Position numbers and translations under genes: made by a program. DNA of 48,085 bases from Sporichthyaceae bacterium (GTDB lineage: Bacteria > Actinomycetota > Actinomycetes > Sporichthyales > Sporichthyaceae), in NCBI GenBank assembly GCA_036269075.1, contig DATASX010000107.1:1-48085 (forward strand), read 5' to 3'. Position 1 is the stretch's first letter. Every line of letters starts with the position of its first letter. Of the stretch, positions 7,823 to 15,374 are shown one piece after another. The notes under the pieces were generated by a model. It was not told where the DNA came from. It saw only the letters and a list, made by a program, of their open reading frames with translations, and searched no databases.

Positions 7823-8623
7823 TCAGGTCAGGCCGAACATCTCCCCGGCCGTCACCGGGGTCAGGCCCTTCTGGCGCAGGTGGTCGAGGATCTGGGGAAG
7901 TGCGGCCAACGTGCCGGCGTGCCCGAGGTGCAGGCTGATCACCGATCCGTGCTGGACCTTGTCGACGGCCGCCACGATGTGCGCCGCGCCCGGGTCGGTC
8001 CAGTCGGTGGTCTCCACGTCGTAGGACAGGCAGTGGGCGTAACCGGCGCGGCCGGCCTGCGTCAGCACCATGTTGCTCGCGTGCGGGCTGCCCGTGGTCC
8101 GGAACCAGGTACCGGGCGTGCCGGTGAGCTTGCGCAGCACCGTGGCGCACCGGGCAATCTCCTCGTAGGCCGCATCCGGGCTCAGCCGGGCCAGGTCGGC
8201 CGGGTGCGAGTACGTCTGATTCCCGAGCTCGTGCCCGCCGTGCAGGATTCGGTGCGCGATGAACGGGTGCGCCAGCAGCCACGTCCCGACGGCCAGCACG
8301 GTGACCCGGACGTGTGCCCGCTCGGCCTCGTGCAACATGTCGCGGGCGATGCGGGCGTCGCCGGAGCCCTGGAACGACAGCACAACATTTGCGCTGCCGC
8401 GATTGCCGTGCTCGACCTCGACTGCGGGGGTGTACCCGTTCCGCACCGCTGCAGGGGGGCGGTTGCGCGAGAGGTCGGTGACGCCCGCGTTGGGCGTGCT
8501 GACCGGCGTCTTCCCGGGCGCGGCGACCGGGGTCGGGATCGCCTTGAACACCTCGCTGCCGCACGCGCTCAGCAGACCGGTCACCAAACCGGCCTGCAGC
8601 ACCCAACGGCGCGGTACGGCCAC
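7823..8623 (-). CDS. Polysaccharide-deacetylase-family lipoprotein with degenerate active site
   Basis: This is a 266-residue NodB-homology protein anchored by a lipobox (LLSAC, Cys21). The fold markers are present: GTWLLAHP, GGHELGNQTYSHP, the RTTG segment and DVETTDW. The catalytic motifs are altered. The TFDDG aspartates are replaced (SFQGSGD, Gln85-Gly86). The first His of the HxxxH metal motif is Gln136, and only His140 remains. The RPPYG motif reads RTTGS. A metal-dependent deacetylase should therefore be inactive or changed in chemistry, perhaps now only binding glycan. The GTG start has no ribosome site, but TAACTT lies 6 bases upstream, which fits a leaderless transcript. Confidence 0.8.
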   Translation of the reverse strand: MAVPRRWVLQAGLVTGLLSACGSEVFKAIPTPVAAPGKTPVSTPNAGVTDLSRNRPPAAVRNGYTPAVEVEHGNRGSANVVLSFQGSGDARIARDMLHEAERAHVRVTVLAVGTWLLAHPFIAHRILHGGHELGNQTYSHPADLARLSPDAAYEEIARCATVLRKLTGTPGTWFRTTGSPHASNMVLTQAGRAGYAHCLSYDVETTDWTDPGAAHIVAAVDKVQHGSVISLHLGHAGTLAALPQILDHLRQKGLTPVTAGEMFGLT

Positions 8624-8629
8624 TTCTGG

Positions 8630-8635
8630 AAGTTA
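8630..8635 (-). promoter_or_regulatory. -10-like hexamer for the deacetylase-like lipoprotein (leaderless)
   Basis: TAACTT on the minus strand lies 6 bases before the GTG start, and no Shine-Dalgarno is visible. This is the same arrangement as at several other genes in the window. Confidence 0.4.
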
Positions 8636-9119
8636 GCCCCGTTCGGCTAAGTGGACGGCAAGCTGACTCTATTCGGGTGGTATCACCCGGGTCGACGGAC
8701 GACGGAGCCGCCTGTCGGCTTCCCGGCCGCAGGTGGACCAAACCTGGCGGATTGCCCGGTTGGTCCGGTTCGCGATTGCCGCTGACCAGCCCGGATGCGT
8801 CCATTCGGGCGATCTTCGTTGCACCGGCCCGGTGCAGCCGGGATCGTCTGGCCAGCGGCATCGTGGGGACAATGCCGTGCCGCGCAAGGAGGGGTCGGGT
8901 CGCCCGCGGGTGACCCGGTCGGCGCGGACACCCGGCGCGGTCGGGGCGCGGAACGGCGCCCCGACCCGTCGCGGGCCGAGCTGGAGGCCGGCCACGACTC
9001 GCCGGGGGTGCAGTGACGGGTGCGAACGTGAGGGGCAATTAGGATTACCGCACCCAACGGGTCGCGGTGTCGTTAAGCCACCGCGACGACCGGTTCGCAG
9101 TCGACTAGGTGGGACGCCC
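8636..9119. other. Gene-free region with five inverted repeats
   Basis: No frame here looks coding. Inverted repeats lie at 8674-8689 (6-base arms), 8735-8766 (9 pairs, one bulge), 8820-8836 (TGCACCG arms, 3-base loop), 8897-8916 and 8939-8966 (11-base perfect arms, 6-base loop). The region lies between the divergent deacetylase-like gene and the 88-residue protein gene. It could hold a structured leader, a small RNA or operator sites; nothing matches a riboswitch class I know. Confidence 0.4.
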
Positions 9120-9386
9120 ATGAGCGAGATCGTCACCTCGACCGAGTACCTGCAGGCACTCGTGCCCCGGGACGACCACCACACCTATCTCACTGTCGGC
9201 GGGCACCTGATGGATCCAGGTACCGACGAGGAGACCAACTACATCGTTCTCAGCGTGACCGATCAGGCCGACACGGACGAGAACGGTCGGTTCCTCGAAC
9301 TTTACTCCTATCTGCTGCCCGACGAGGCCCGGCGGTTGGCCGCCATGCTCGCCGCGGCGGCTGATCGGTACGCCCCGGTCTCCTGA
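9120..9386 (+). CDS. Small hypothetical protein (88 aa)
   Basis: This is an 88-residue soluble acidic protein with no signal peptide or membrane segment that I can see. The start is the ATG at 9120, preceded by AGGTGGG. The sequence has a beta-rich middle (HTYLTVGGHLM, NYIVLSVTD) and a C-terminal helix (DEARRLAAMLAAAADRY). I do not recognise the family. It stands alone between a long structured upstream region and the Bax inhibitor-like gene. Codon use with strong third-position G+C supports it being real. No function is proposed. Confidence 0.7.
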   Translation: MSEIVTSTEYLQALVPRDDHHTYLTVGGHLMDPGTDEETNYIVLSVTDQADTDENGRFLELYSYLLPDEARRLAAMLAAAADRYAPVS

Positions 9387-9581
9387 CCGCGGTCGGTCCT
9401 CGACCGCGCTGTTCAAGCGTCGCCCGGCCCCGGGAACTCGGTGCCGGGCGTCGGCCGTTAACCGGGTCGTACTCATACGGTGACCCGCCGCGTCACCCTC
9501 GAGTCACACAGGCCGGGTTGCTCCGGCATACGCTGGTGGATGCAGGCCCGCGCGGCGCGGGCCGCGGAGGTGTCCAAGGAC

Positions 9582-10316
9582 ATGCGCAGCAGCAACCCTG
9601 TTCTCTCGCGGCCGGACGTATTCAGCCGCGGTGCTTACGGCTCGGCCCCCGGGACGGTCGATCCGGCCTCCCGCCCGATGACCATGAACGACGTCGTCGA
9701 GCGCACGGCCGCCCTGCTGATCGTCGCGGCCGGTACCGGCGCCGTCTCCTGGTCCGCGAACGTAGGACCAGGCCTGGCGCTGGCCGCCGTGCTGGTCGGC
9801 CTCGTCGTCGGCATCATCACCCAGATGCAGGCCCGGGTGAACCCCGTGCTGGCATTCGCCTACGCGGCGATCGAGGGTGTCTTCCTCGGCGCGATCTCGC
9901 GCTGGCAGGAACAACTCCACCCCGGCGTGGTCATCCAGGCCGTGGCGGGCACCGCGGTCACATTCGCGGTGATGCTCGCGCTCTACCGCAGCGGGGTCGT
10001 CCGGCTCTCCCCGAGGTTCACCAAGGTCCTGATCGGGGCCTCGCTGGGCTACCTGATCCTGATGCTCGGCAACCTGCTGCTGATGGGGTTCCACCAAGGC
10101 TTCAACCCGTGGCACGGCGGCCTGGGGCTGCTGACCGCTGGTGTGGGCGCGGTCATGGCAAGCCTCTACCTGACTCTGGACTTCGACATGGTCGAGCGCG
10201 GCATCCGCTCGGGTGCCCCGGAGTCCGAGGCCTGGCGAGCAGCGTTCGGGCTGACCGTGACGCTGATCTGGCTGTACATCGAACTGCTTCGACTGATCTC
10301 GATCCTGCGCGACTGA
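9582..10316 (+). CDS. Bax inhibitor-1/YccA family membrane protein
   Basis: This is a 244-residue integral membrane protein with about seven hydrophobic segments from residue 40 onward, typical of the bacterial Bax1-I/YccA branch in length and layout. The N-terminal MRSSNPVLSR is, from memory, characteristic of actinobacterial members (MxSSNPVF). The tail ends in LDFDMVERGIRSGAP...WRAAFGLTVTLIWLYIELLRLI, the conserved family C-terminus with its acidic pair. Eukaryotic relatives are calcium-leak channels; the bacterial role is uncertain. The start at 9582 has GGAGG 11 bases upstream; an in-frame ATG at 9540 is possible but would add a non-conserved tail. It ends at a TGACGCTGCGTCA palindrome, then a strong terminator. 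Confidence 0.85.
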   Translation: MRSSNPVLSRPDVFSRGAYGSAPGTVDPASRPMTMNDVVERTAALLIVAAGTGAVSWSANVGPGLALAAVLVGLVVGIITQMQARVNPVLAFAYAAIEGVFLGAISRWQEQLHPGVVIQAVAGTAVTFAVMLALYRSGVVRLSPRFTKVLIGASLGYLILMLGNLLLMGFHQGFNPWHGGLGLLTAGVGAVMASLYLTLDFDMVERGIRSGAPESEAWRAAFGLTVTLIWLYIELLRLISILRD

Positions 10317-10347
10317 CGCTGCGTCACTAGCAGCACCGCCAGTGGAA

Positions 10348-10388
10348 GACGAAGGCCCCCCGTCCGGATCGGATGGGGGGCCTTCGTC
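10348..10388. terminator. Bidirectional terminator, 14-bp perfect stem
   Basis: Perfect 14-base arms, GACGAAGGCCCCCC at 10348-10361 and its complement at 10375-10388, have a 13-base loop that itself pairs (TCCG/CGGA). It lies between the convergent Bax inhibitor-like and DUF4287 genes and can serve both. Confidence 0.85.
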
Positions 10389-10403
10389 AGTGTTCGCGTC
10401 CGC

Positions 10404-10634
10404 TCAGAGGAACGAGCGGTGGGCGCGCCGCAGGTCGTGCTCGTGGACGATCGCGGTGGCGTGCCCGTGGGCGATGCCGTGCTCGTCGCGCAGCCAGTTC
10501 ACTTTTTCGTCGAAACGAAGGAAGGCGGGGCCGTCCTCGATTTCTCGGAACCACTCGGGGAGCTCTTTGCCGGTCGCACGCGGAACTCGTGCGACCAGGT
10601 TCTGATGCGTCTCCTCGGAGTGGTGAAGTGACAT
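10404..10634 (-). CDS. DUF4287 domain protein
   Basis: This is a 76-residue cytosolic protein that is almost entirely a DUF4287 domain. It shows the ATGKELPEWFREI motif near residues 20-32 and the WLRDEHGIAHGHATAIVHEHDLRR helix-turn segment near the end. The domain is of unknown function; it is common as a stand-alone protein in actinobacteria and also at the start of DUF5655 proteins. The ATG at 10634 was chosen because of GAGAGGCGG just upstream; the ten extra codons in front are not needed. It converges on the Bax inhibitor-like gene, with a shared terminator between them. Confidence 0.82.
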   Translation of the reverse strand: MSLHHSEETHQNLVARVPRATGKELPEWFREIEDGPAFLRFDEKVNWLRDEHGIAHGHATAIVHEHDLRRAHRSFL

Positions 10635-10668
10635 TGGACCGCCTCTCGATGGCGAATGATTCAACTAA

Positions 10669-10733
10669 GGTGCCCGATACCGAGTGGTGACACAAGCCTT
10701 CGGGGACAAACACTCGGGCGGTATTAAGGCACC
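10669..10733. repeat. Long imperfect inverted repeat upstream of a hypothetical gene
   Basis: GGTGCC, ATACC and GAGTG blocks at 10669-10686 recur in inverted order at 10711-10733 (CACTCGG, GGTAT, GGCACC), enclosing 24 bases. It lies in the divergent spacer between the DUF4287 gene and the gene at 10807. It may be a structured leader or paired regulator sites. Confidence 0.4.
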
Positions 10734-10806
10734 CCCTCCGCAGCGCGCCTGCCTGGGACGATTCGTCCCGATCGGGGGTCTCGACGAGGCCGGTGGGGAA
10801 GTGTTC

Positions 10807-11187
10807 GTGGACGACCTCCGGACGGCTCTGGATGCCTTGCTGGACAAGCTGTCCCGGCTTCCTGAGAGCAAGCTGACAGCGGGCCTGGACGCCGGGGCCG
10901 GACCGGCCCGCGACGGCCATGCACTGGCGCAGAAGTTGGCCGACGCGGCGGCCGGAATCGCGTCGTGGGCAGCCGCCGTGCCGCCCGCGGTGCAGCCGGT
11001 CCCGTGGGTCGGTCCGTTCGTGGTCGCCGATCAATTGGCCGTCACCGGTGCCGACCTGGTCGTGGCCGCCGACGGACTCGACGCCGAGCTGTCGGTCTGG
11101 TCCGGTGCGGTCCGGGGCGATCTCGGGTCGGTTCTTGCCGAATGCCTGGCGACCGTGCTGGCGCTGTCCGGGCGGCTGGGCGGCTGA
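10807..11187 (+). CDS. Hypothetical Ala/Leu-rich helical protein (126 aa)
   Basis: This is a 126-residue protein rich in Ala, Leu, Asp and Val, with several amphipathic helices (LRTALDALLDKLSRL, ARDGHALAQKLADAAAGIASWAAAV). It has no convincing signal peptide, transmembrane segment or known motif. The GTG at 10807 was chosen because GGGGAA lies 6 bases upstream; the frame is open back to 10684, but that part is Pro/Gly-rich and covers an inverted repeat and a GGGACGA palindrome (10755-10769). It may be a small helical-bundle or antigen-like protein. The function is unknown. Confidence 0.6.
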   Translation: MDDLRTALDALLDKLSRLPESKLTAGLDAGAGPARDGHALAQKLADAAAGIASWAAAVPPAVQPVPWVGPFVVADQLAVTGADLVVAADGLDAELSVWSGAVRGDLGSVLAECLATVLALSGRLGG

Positions 11188-11194
11188 GCAGTGA

Positions 11195-11238
11195 GGCGGT
11201 CGAGGAGTCAGGCGGTCGAGGAGTCAGGCGGCTGAGGA
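11195..11238. repeat. 16-bp tandem repeat over the stop codon of the SGNH hydrolase gene
   Basis: GGCGGTCGAGGAGTCA is present twice in perfect tandem (11195-11210, 11211-11226), followed by a partial third copy to 11238. The SGNH hydrolase stop (TCA at 11224-11226) ends unit 2, and the next unit repeats the same stop in the same context. Confidence 0.75.
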
Positions 11239-12261
11239 CGCCGGGTCGCCGTCCGCGTGCGAATCGACCCGCGCCGGCGCAAGGGCGTCGGCGTCCGGAA
11301 GCTCGGAACGGCGGCGATGGCGCAGCAGCGCCCGCGCACCCCAGATCCCGCCGTGGTCGTGCGCGCCGTCCGGCGAGACCTCGGTGCCGGGACGTTCCAC
11401 CGCGGTGGCCGCGGCGACCGCGACCGGCAGCACGCCCTCGTCGCGGGCCGGGTCGGGGTGCCGCTCCTCCTCGGGCCAGTAGCCCAACGCCGCGCAGACC
11501 GACGGGAGCACCGCCATCGCGGCGCTGGCGTAGCCGGCGGCCGACGGGTGGAACCGGTCGGGGCTGAACATCTCGTGCGGGGCGGAGGAGAACTCCGGGC
11601 CGATCAGGTCGCCCAACGACACCGTCCGGCCGCCGGCCTGCACGGCCACGATCGTCTGCGCCGCCGCCAACTGTCGGCTCCACCGCCGCGCCAGGTACCG
11701 CAGCGGCTGGGCGATCGGCTTGATCGTGCCCAAGTCCGGGCAGGTGCCCACGACAACCTCGCAACCGGCTGCTCGCAGGCGCCGCACGGCCGCGTCGAGT
11801 TCGGCCACCGCGGCGGTGATCGCGACCCGGTGGGTGACGTCGTTCGCGCCGACCATGATCATCGCGACGTCCGGCCGCTGCGCCAACGCCAGGGTCACCT
11901 GTCGGTCCAGGTCGGAGCTGCGGGCGCCGACCAGGGCCACGTTCACCAGTTCCACCGGGCGCTCGGAGACCGCCGCCAACCCGCAGGCGATCCGCGCACC
12001 CGGGGTCTCGTCGCCCTGTTCGACGCCCAGTCCGGCGGCGCTGGAGTCGCCGAGCACCGCGAACCGGATGGGCTCGCCCGGACAGAAGCCGTAGCTGGCC
12101 TCGTCGCTGGGGGGCAGTTCGGTCGGGTTGCCGACCCACCGGCGAGCGAGCTTGGCCTCGGTGAACAGCACCCCGGCGAACGTCCCGCCGACCACCGCGG
12201 CACCGCTGGTGAACAGGGCCATGCCCGCGGCAACGCGACGGGCCATCGCGGCGCGGGTCAC
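11224..12261 (-). CDS. SGNH/GDSL hydrolase, membrane-anchored or secreted (Rv1075c-like)
   Basis: This is a 345-residue SGNH-fold esterase. An N-terminal hydrophobic segment (about 8-30) acts as signal or anchor. The four SGNH blocks are visible: AVLGDSSAAG (Ser block), VALVGARSSD (Gly), MVGANDVTH (Asn) and SPDRFHPSAAG (Asp-x-x-His). The last 90 residues are Pro/Ala/Asp-rich and probably disordered. Its place just before cbs matches Rv1075c of M. tuberculosis. It would act on an ester in the envelope, but the substrate is unknown. The GTG start has no ribosome site of its own; it overlaps, as GTGA, the stop of an 8-codon leader ORF with a good ribosome site, so translation is probably coupled. 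Confidence 0.85.
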   Translation of the reverse strand: MTRAAMARRVAAGMALFTSGAAVVGGTFAGVLFTEAKLARRWVGNPTELPPSDEASYGFCPGEPIRFAVLGDSSAAGLGVEQGDETPGARIACGLAAVSERPVELVNVALVGARSSDLDRQVTLALAQRPDVAMIMVGANDVTHRVAITAAVAELDAAVRRLRAAGCEVVVGTCPDLGTIKPIAQPLRYLARRWSRQLAAAQTIVAVQAGGRTVSLGDLIGPEFSSAPHEMFSPDRFHPSAAGYASAAMAVLPSVCAALGYWPEEERHPDPARDEGVLPVAVAAATAVERPGTEVSPDGAHDHGGIWGARALLRHRRRSELPDADALAPARVDSHADGDPASSAA

Positions 12262-12284
12262 CGTGCGCCGTCGTTGCGGCCCAT
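12258..12284 (-). CDS. Possible 8-codon leader peptide coupled to the SGNH hydrolase
   Basis: ATG at 12284 follows GGGGAGG with 7 bases between. It encodes MGRNDGAR and stops at a TGA that overlaps the hydrolase GTG as GTGA. The hydrolase start has no Shine-Dalgarno at normal distance. The arrangement suggests translational coupling or upstream-ORF control. The peptide is too short to test by codon use. Confidence 0.4.
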   Translation of the reverse strand: MGRNDGAR

Positions 12285-12387
12285 CGACGCACCTCCCCGC
12301 GCAGCCGTAGCTACCCGCGGGCGTCGGCCGCGACGGGTGGCCCCGCGGTTGGATCGTCCGGACGACGACCCAGGATCATGAATGTAG

Positions 12388-12409
12388 CTCCGCCTCTACC
12401 CTGGCGGAG
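12388..12409. repeat. Small hairpin in the SGNH hydrolase/cbs spacer
   Basis: Perfect 7-base arms CTCCGCC (12388-12394) and GGCGGAG (12403-12409) have an 8-base loop, about 90 bases before cbs. The 240-base divergent spacer holds no gene and no riboswitch that I recognise. Confidence 0.4.
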
Positions 12410-12501
12410 GCCGATCACAAAGGCTCGCCGAAACCTCGCCGAAACGGTGTGGGTACGCCGGCCGCGCCGCGACGATTTCCACCCGGGTTCTGGAGGCTTC
12501 G

Positions 12502-13869
12502 TTGGAGTACGTCGACTCGGTGCTGGACCTGATCGGCAACACGCCGCTGGTCCGGCTGCGCTCGGTGGCCGCGCACGTGGCGCCGACGGTGCTGGCGAAG
12601 GTTGAGTACTTCAACCCCGGCGGGTCGGTGAAGGATCGCATCGCCACCCGGATGGTCGACGCCGCCGAACTCAGCGGTGCACTGAAGCCCGGCGGCGTGA
12701 TCGTCGAGCCGACCTCCGGCAACACCGGTGTCGGGTTGGCGCTGGTCGCCCAGCAGCGCGGGTACTCGTGCGTGTTCGTCGTGCCGGACAAGGTTTCCAA
12801 CGACAAGATCAACACCCTGCGGGCCTACGGCGCCGAGGTCGTGGTCTGTCCGACGGCGGTCGCGCCCGAGGACCCGCGCTCGTACTACTCGGTGTCCGAC
12901 CTGCTGGTCCGCGAACGGCCACTGGCGTGGAAGCCCGATCAGTACTCCAACCCGGACAACCCGCGGTCGCACTACGAGACCACCGGCCCGGAACTGTGGC
13001 GGCAGACCGCCGGGCGGATCACCCATTTCGTCTCGGGCATGGGCACCGGCGGCACGATCACCGGCGTGGGCCGCTACCTGAAGGAGGCCTCCGGCGGCGC
13101 GGTGCGCGTCGTCGGGGCGGACCCGGAGGGCTCGGTGTACTCCGGCGGCACCGGGCGGCCGTACCTGGTCGAGGGCGTCGGCGAGGACTTCTGGCCGAGC
13201 ACGTACGACCGTGACATCGCCGACGAGGTCATCGCGGTCAGCGATGGCGATTCGTTCGCGATGACCCGACGGCTGGCCCGCGAGGAGGGCCTGCTGGTCG
13301 GCGGGTCGTGCGGGATGGCGGTCGCGGCGGCGCTGCAGGTCGCGGCGCGGGGGACCGCGGACGACGTGATCGTGGTGCTGCTGCCGGACTCCGGGCGCGG
13401 CTACCTGTCGAAGATCTTCAACGACGACTGGATGGCCGACTACGGCTTCATCACCGCCGACGCCGGGTCGGCGACCGTCGGGGAGGTGCTGGCCCGTAAG
13501 TCCGGCTCCACGCCGGAGTTCGTGCACATGCACCCCAACGAGACCGTGCGCGACGCCATCGACGTGCTGCGCGAGTACGGGGTCTCCCAGATGCCGGTGG
13601 TCCGGGCCGAGCCGCCGGTGATGGCGGCCGAGATCGTCGGGTCGATCGGCGAGCGCGACCTGCTCGACAAGCTCTTCGCGGGCACGGCGTTGCTGGCCGA
13701 CCGGTTGGAGCAGCACCTGTCCCCGGCGCTGCCGATCATCGGCTCCGGCGAGCCGGTCTCGATCGCCCTGCACGAACTCGGCCACGCCGGCGCGCTGGTC
13801 GTCCTCGACGACGGCCGCCCGGTCGGCGTGATCACCCGGCAGGACCTGCTGGGCTACCTGGCTTCCTGA
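12502..13869 (+). CDS. cbs: Cystathionine beta-synthase
   Basis: This is a 455-residue PLP enzyme that condenses serine with homocysteine to cystathionine, the first step of reverse transsulfuration. PLP is held by Lys44 (GGSVKDRI). The substrate loop is PTSGNTG (70-76) and the phosphate cup GTGGT (181-185). The C-terminal 125 residues are a tandem CBS (Bateman) pair, as in M. tuberculosis Rv1077, and probably bind a nucleotide regulator. The TTG start is supported by GGAGG 5 bases upstream. The N-terminal haem domain of animal enzymes is absent, as expected for bacteria. Its 3' end overlaps the convergent sucrase/ferredoxin-like gene by 16 bases. metB lies 7 kb downstream, separated by accessory genes. 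Confidence 0.95.
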   Translation: MEYVDSVLDLIGNTPLVRLRSVAAHVAPTVLAKVEYFNPGGSVKDRIATRMVDAAELSGALKPGGVIVEPTSGNTGVGLALVAQQRGYSCVFVVPDKVSNDKINTLRAYGAEVVVCPTAVAPEDPRSYYSVSDLLVRERPLAWKPDQYSNPDNPRSHYETTGPELWRQTAGRITHFVSGMGTGGTITGVGRYLKEASGGAVRVVGADPEGSVYSGGTGRPYLVEGVGEDFWPSTYDRDIADEVIAVSDGDSFAMTRRLAREEGLLVGGSCGMAVAAALQVAARGTADDVIVVLLPDSGRGYLSKIFNDDWMADYGFITADAGSATVGEVLARKSGSTPEFVHMHPNETVRDAIDVLREYGVSQMPVVRAEPPVMAAEIVGSIGERDLLDKLFAGTALLADRLEQHLSPALPIIGSGEPVSIALHELGHAGALVVLDDGRPVGVITRQDLLGYLAS

Positions 13870-14768
13870 CAGCGCACCTCGGTGATGGCGAAGTCGACCG
13901 GCACCTCGAGCTTGTCCGACCCGCAGCTGAACGGTCGGGCCGGCGGTCGCGGCACGGTCTGGACGAGCAGACGGTGCGTCGTGCCGGCCGCGCGCAGGTC
14001 GACCTGCGTCGGGTCGCCCGGCGTCCAGCCCAGGACCGTCACCTCGTCCAGCCCGGTGGCGCAGAGCTCTGCCCGCAGGTGCTGCTCGGCCGCCTGGACC
14101 GGGGCCGGCCAGCAGGTGCGGCCCCGGTAGTGGTCCAGGCTGACCCGGCCCTCGAGGTAGTCCTGGGCGATCCTGCGCCCGGTGTCCTCGGCGGCCCGGC
14201 CGTACATCAACCCGTGCGGGAAGCAGACCAGGTTCGCGGCGAAGCGGTGCCCGCCGACGTGGCTGGTCTCCCAGACGGCGGCGCCGAAGCGTTGTGCCAA
14301 CGCAGTTGCCACCGGCCGTCCCGCGCGGGCGCAACAGGCGTCGCGGCTGCCGTGCGTGCAGACCGCGAGCACCGGCCCGTCGAGTTGTTCCAGATCCGGC
14401 TCGTGCCCGGCGGCCAACCCGGCCAGGTCGAGGTCGAGCAGCTGCGCGGGTTCGCCGATGCGGGTGGTGCGCTGCCATGGGCGCTGCGGCCCGGTGTGGA
14501 TCAGCAGCACCTGGGTCGGCCCGCGACGGGTCAGGTGGCGCTCGGCAGGCACTCGCCGGATCAGGCCGATGCGTACCCCGGTGGCGTCGAGTCGGGCCTG
14601 TAGCTGCGCCTGGACCTCGTCCGGCCACGGGATGCCCTGCGGGGCCTTGGGCGTCCACGCGGTGGAGTGCTCGACCAGCAGCCAGGCCGGCGCGTGCGGT
14701 GCCGTCCCGGTCATCGGCTCCAGGTGGCTGTGGCTGATCTGCCGACAGGTCTGCTCGTCGGTCGCCAC
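13854..14768 (-). CDS. Sucrase/ferredoxin-like family protein
   Basis: This is a 304-residue member of the Suc_Fer-like family, related to thioredoxin-fold [2Fe-2S] ferredoxins. The diagnostic block VCTHGSRDACCARAGRPV lies around residues 136-153, followed by ETSHVGGHRFAANLVCFPHG. Together these hold the conserved Cys and His residues likely to bind the cluster. The biochemical role is unknown; plant and fungal relatives include Apd1/Aim32, which use His for [2Fe-2S] ligation, and the HVGGH motif here fits that. The protein is cytosolic with no signal peptide. The GTG start has a weak upstream context. The last 16 bases overlap the end of cbs on the opposite strand. Confidence 0.85.
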   Translation of the reverse strand: MATDEQTCRQISHSHLEPMTGTAPHAPAWLLVEHSTAWTPKAPQGIPWPDEVQAQLQARLDATGVRIGLIRRVPAERHLTRRGPTQVLLIHTGPQRPWQRTTRIGEPAQLLDLDLAGLAAGHEPDLEQLDGPVLAVCTHGSRDACCARAGRPVATALAQRFGAAVWETSHVGGHRFAANLVCFPHGLMYGRAAEDTGRRIAQDYLEGRVSLDHYRGRTCWPAPVQAAEQHLRAELCATGLDEVTVLGWTPGDPTQVDLRAAGTTHRLLVQTVPRPPARPFSCGSDKLEVPVDFAITEVRCQEAR

Positions 14769-14816
14769 GGCACGATCCTGCCGGCCGGGAGCTTGCCGGG
14801 GTCGGGGCCGCGCGGT

Positions 14817-15374
14817 TCAGTAGGTGAAGACGCTCTGGACCTGGAAGCTCGCCGTCGCCAGCTCGCGGACGAGGGTGTCGTTGACGATCTCCAGTACCCG
14901 CAGCTGGGCGCTCTGCCCGGGGCGCAGGTTTGCCGCGGTGCCGGTGTCGGCGGTGATCTTCTGGCCGGTCTTGTCCAGCGCCACGACCGTGACGTCGAAC
15001 GAGTGGGTGAGCGGGCCGGTGTTGGTCACCGTCACCGGCAGCGAGGTCTGGGTGACGCCGCTGTAGTCGGTGGTCGTCGACAGCTGGCCGATCTCCACCT
15101 TCAGGGTGTGGTTGTCCGGGGTGCGCGGCAGGGCGGCTGCGCCGGGGTTGGCCGATCCGGCGGGCGCGGCCTGCGTCACCGGCGCGGCCGGATCGGCGGC
15201 GACCGGCGCGGGGCCGCTGGGGTGCGCCGATCCGCTGCCGGTCACTCCACGCGAGTACGCGGCGGCCCCGACGCCGAGGACGGCGCCGAGCGCCAGTAGG
15301 AACGGGAGGACCATGCCGGTTCGGCGCCGGCGTCGCGGGGGAAGCGGCTGCGCGGGACGCGAAGCGGGCGTCAT
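14817..15374 (-). CDS. Membrane-anchored exported hypothetical protein
   Basis: This is a 185-residue protein with a basic start (PPRRRRRTG), one membrane segment (about 21-40), a Pro/Ala/Ser linker (45-85) and an extracytoplasmic beta domain of about 100 residues. The domain contains VTVTNTGPLTHSFDVTVVALDKTGQKI and ends in SFQVQSVFTY, an Ig-like pattern reminiscent of FxLYD/DUF4352 domains found in exported actinobacterial proteins. No catalytic motif is visible. It is probably an envelope protein of unknown role. The ATG has AAAGGGA about a dozen bases upstream. It lies downstream of the P450 gene on the same strand after a 176-base gap. Confidence 0.72.
   Translation of the reverse strand: MTPASRPAQPLPPRRRRRTGMVLPFLLALGAVLGVGAAAYSRGVTGSGSAHPSGPAPVAADPAAPVTQAAPAGSANPGAAALPRTPDNHTLKVEIGQLSTTTDYSGVTQTSLPVTVTNTGPLTHSFDVTVVALDKTGQKITADTGTAANLRPGQSAQLRVLEIVNDTLVRELATASFQVQSVFTY

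Noticed and set aside
8733-9386. 217-residue plus-strand protein extending upstream of the 88-residue gene
   Set aside because: The upstream 129 codons are Arg/Pro-rich and cover several hairpins; a good ribosome site supports the ATG at 9120.
12300-12501. SAM riboswitch before cbs
   Set aside because: A GATCATGA stretch recalled the SAM-IV start, but the required stems and the downstream conserved core are missing.
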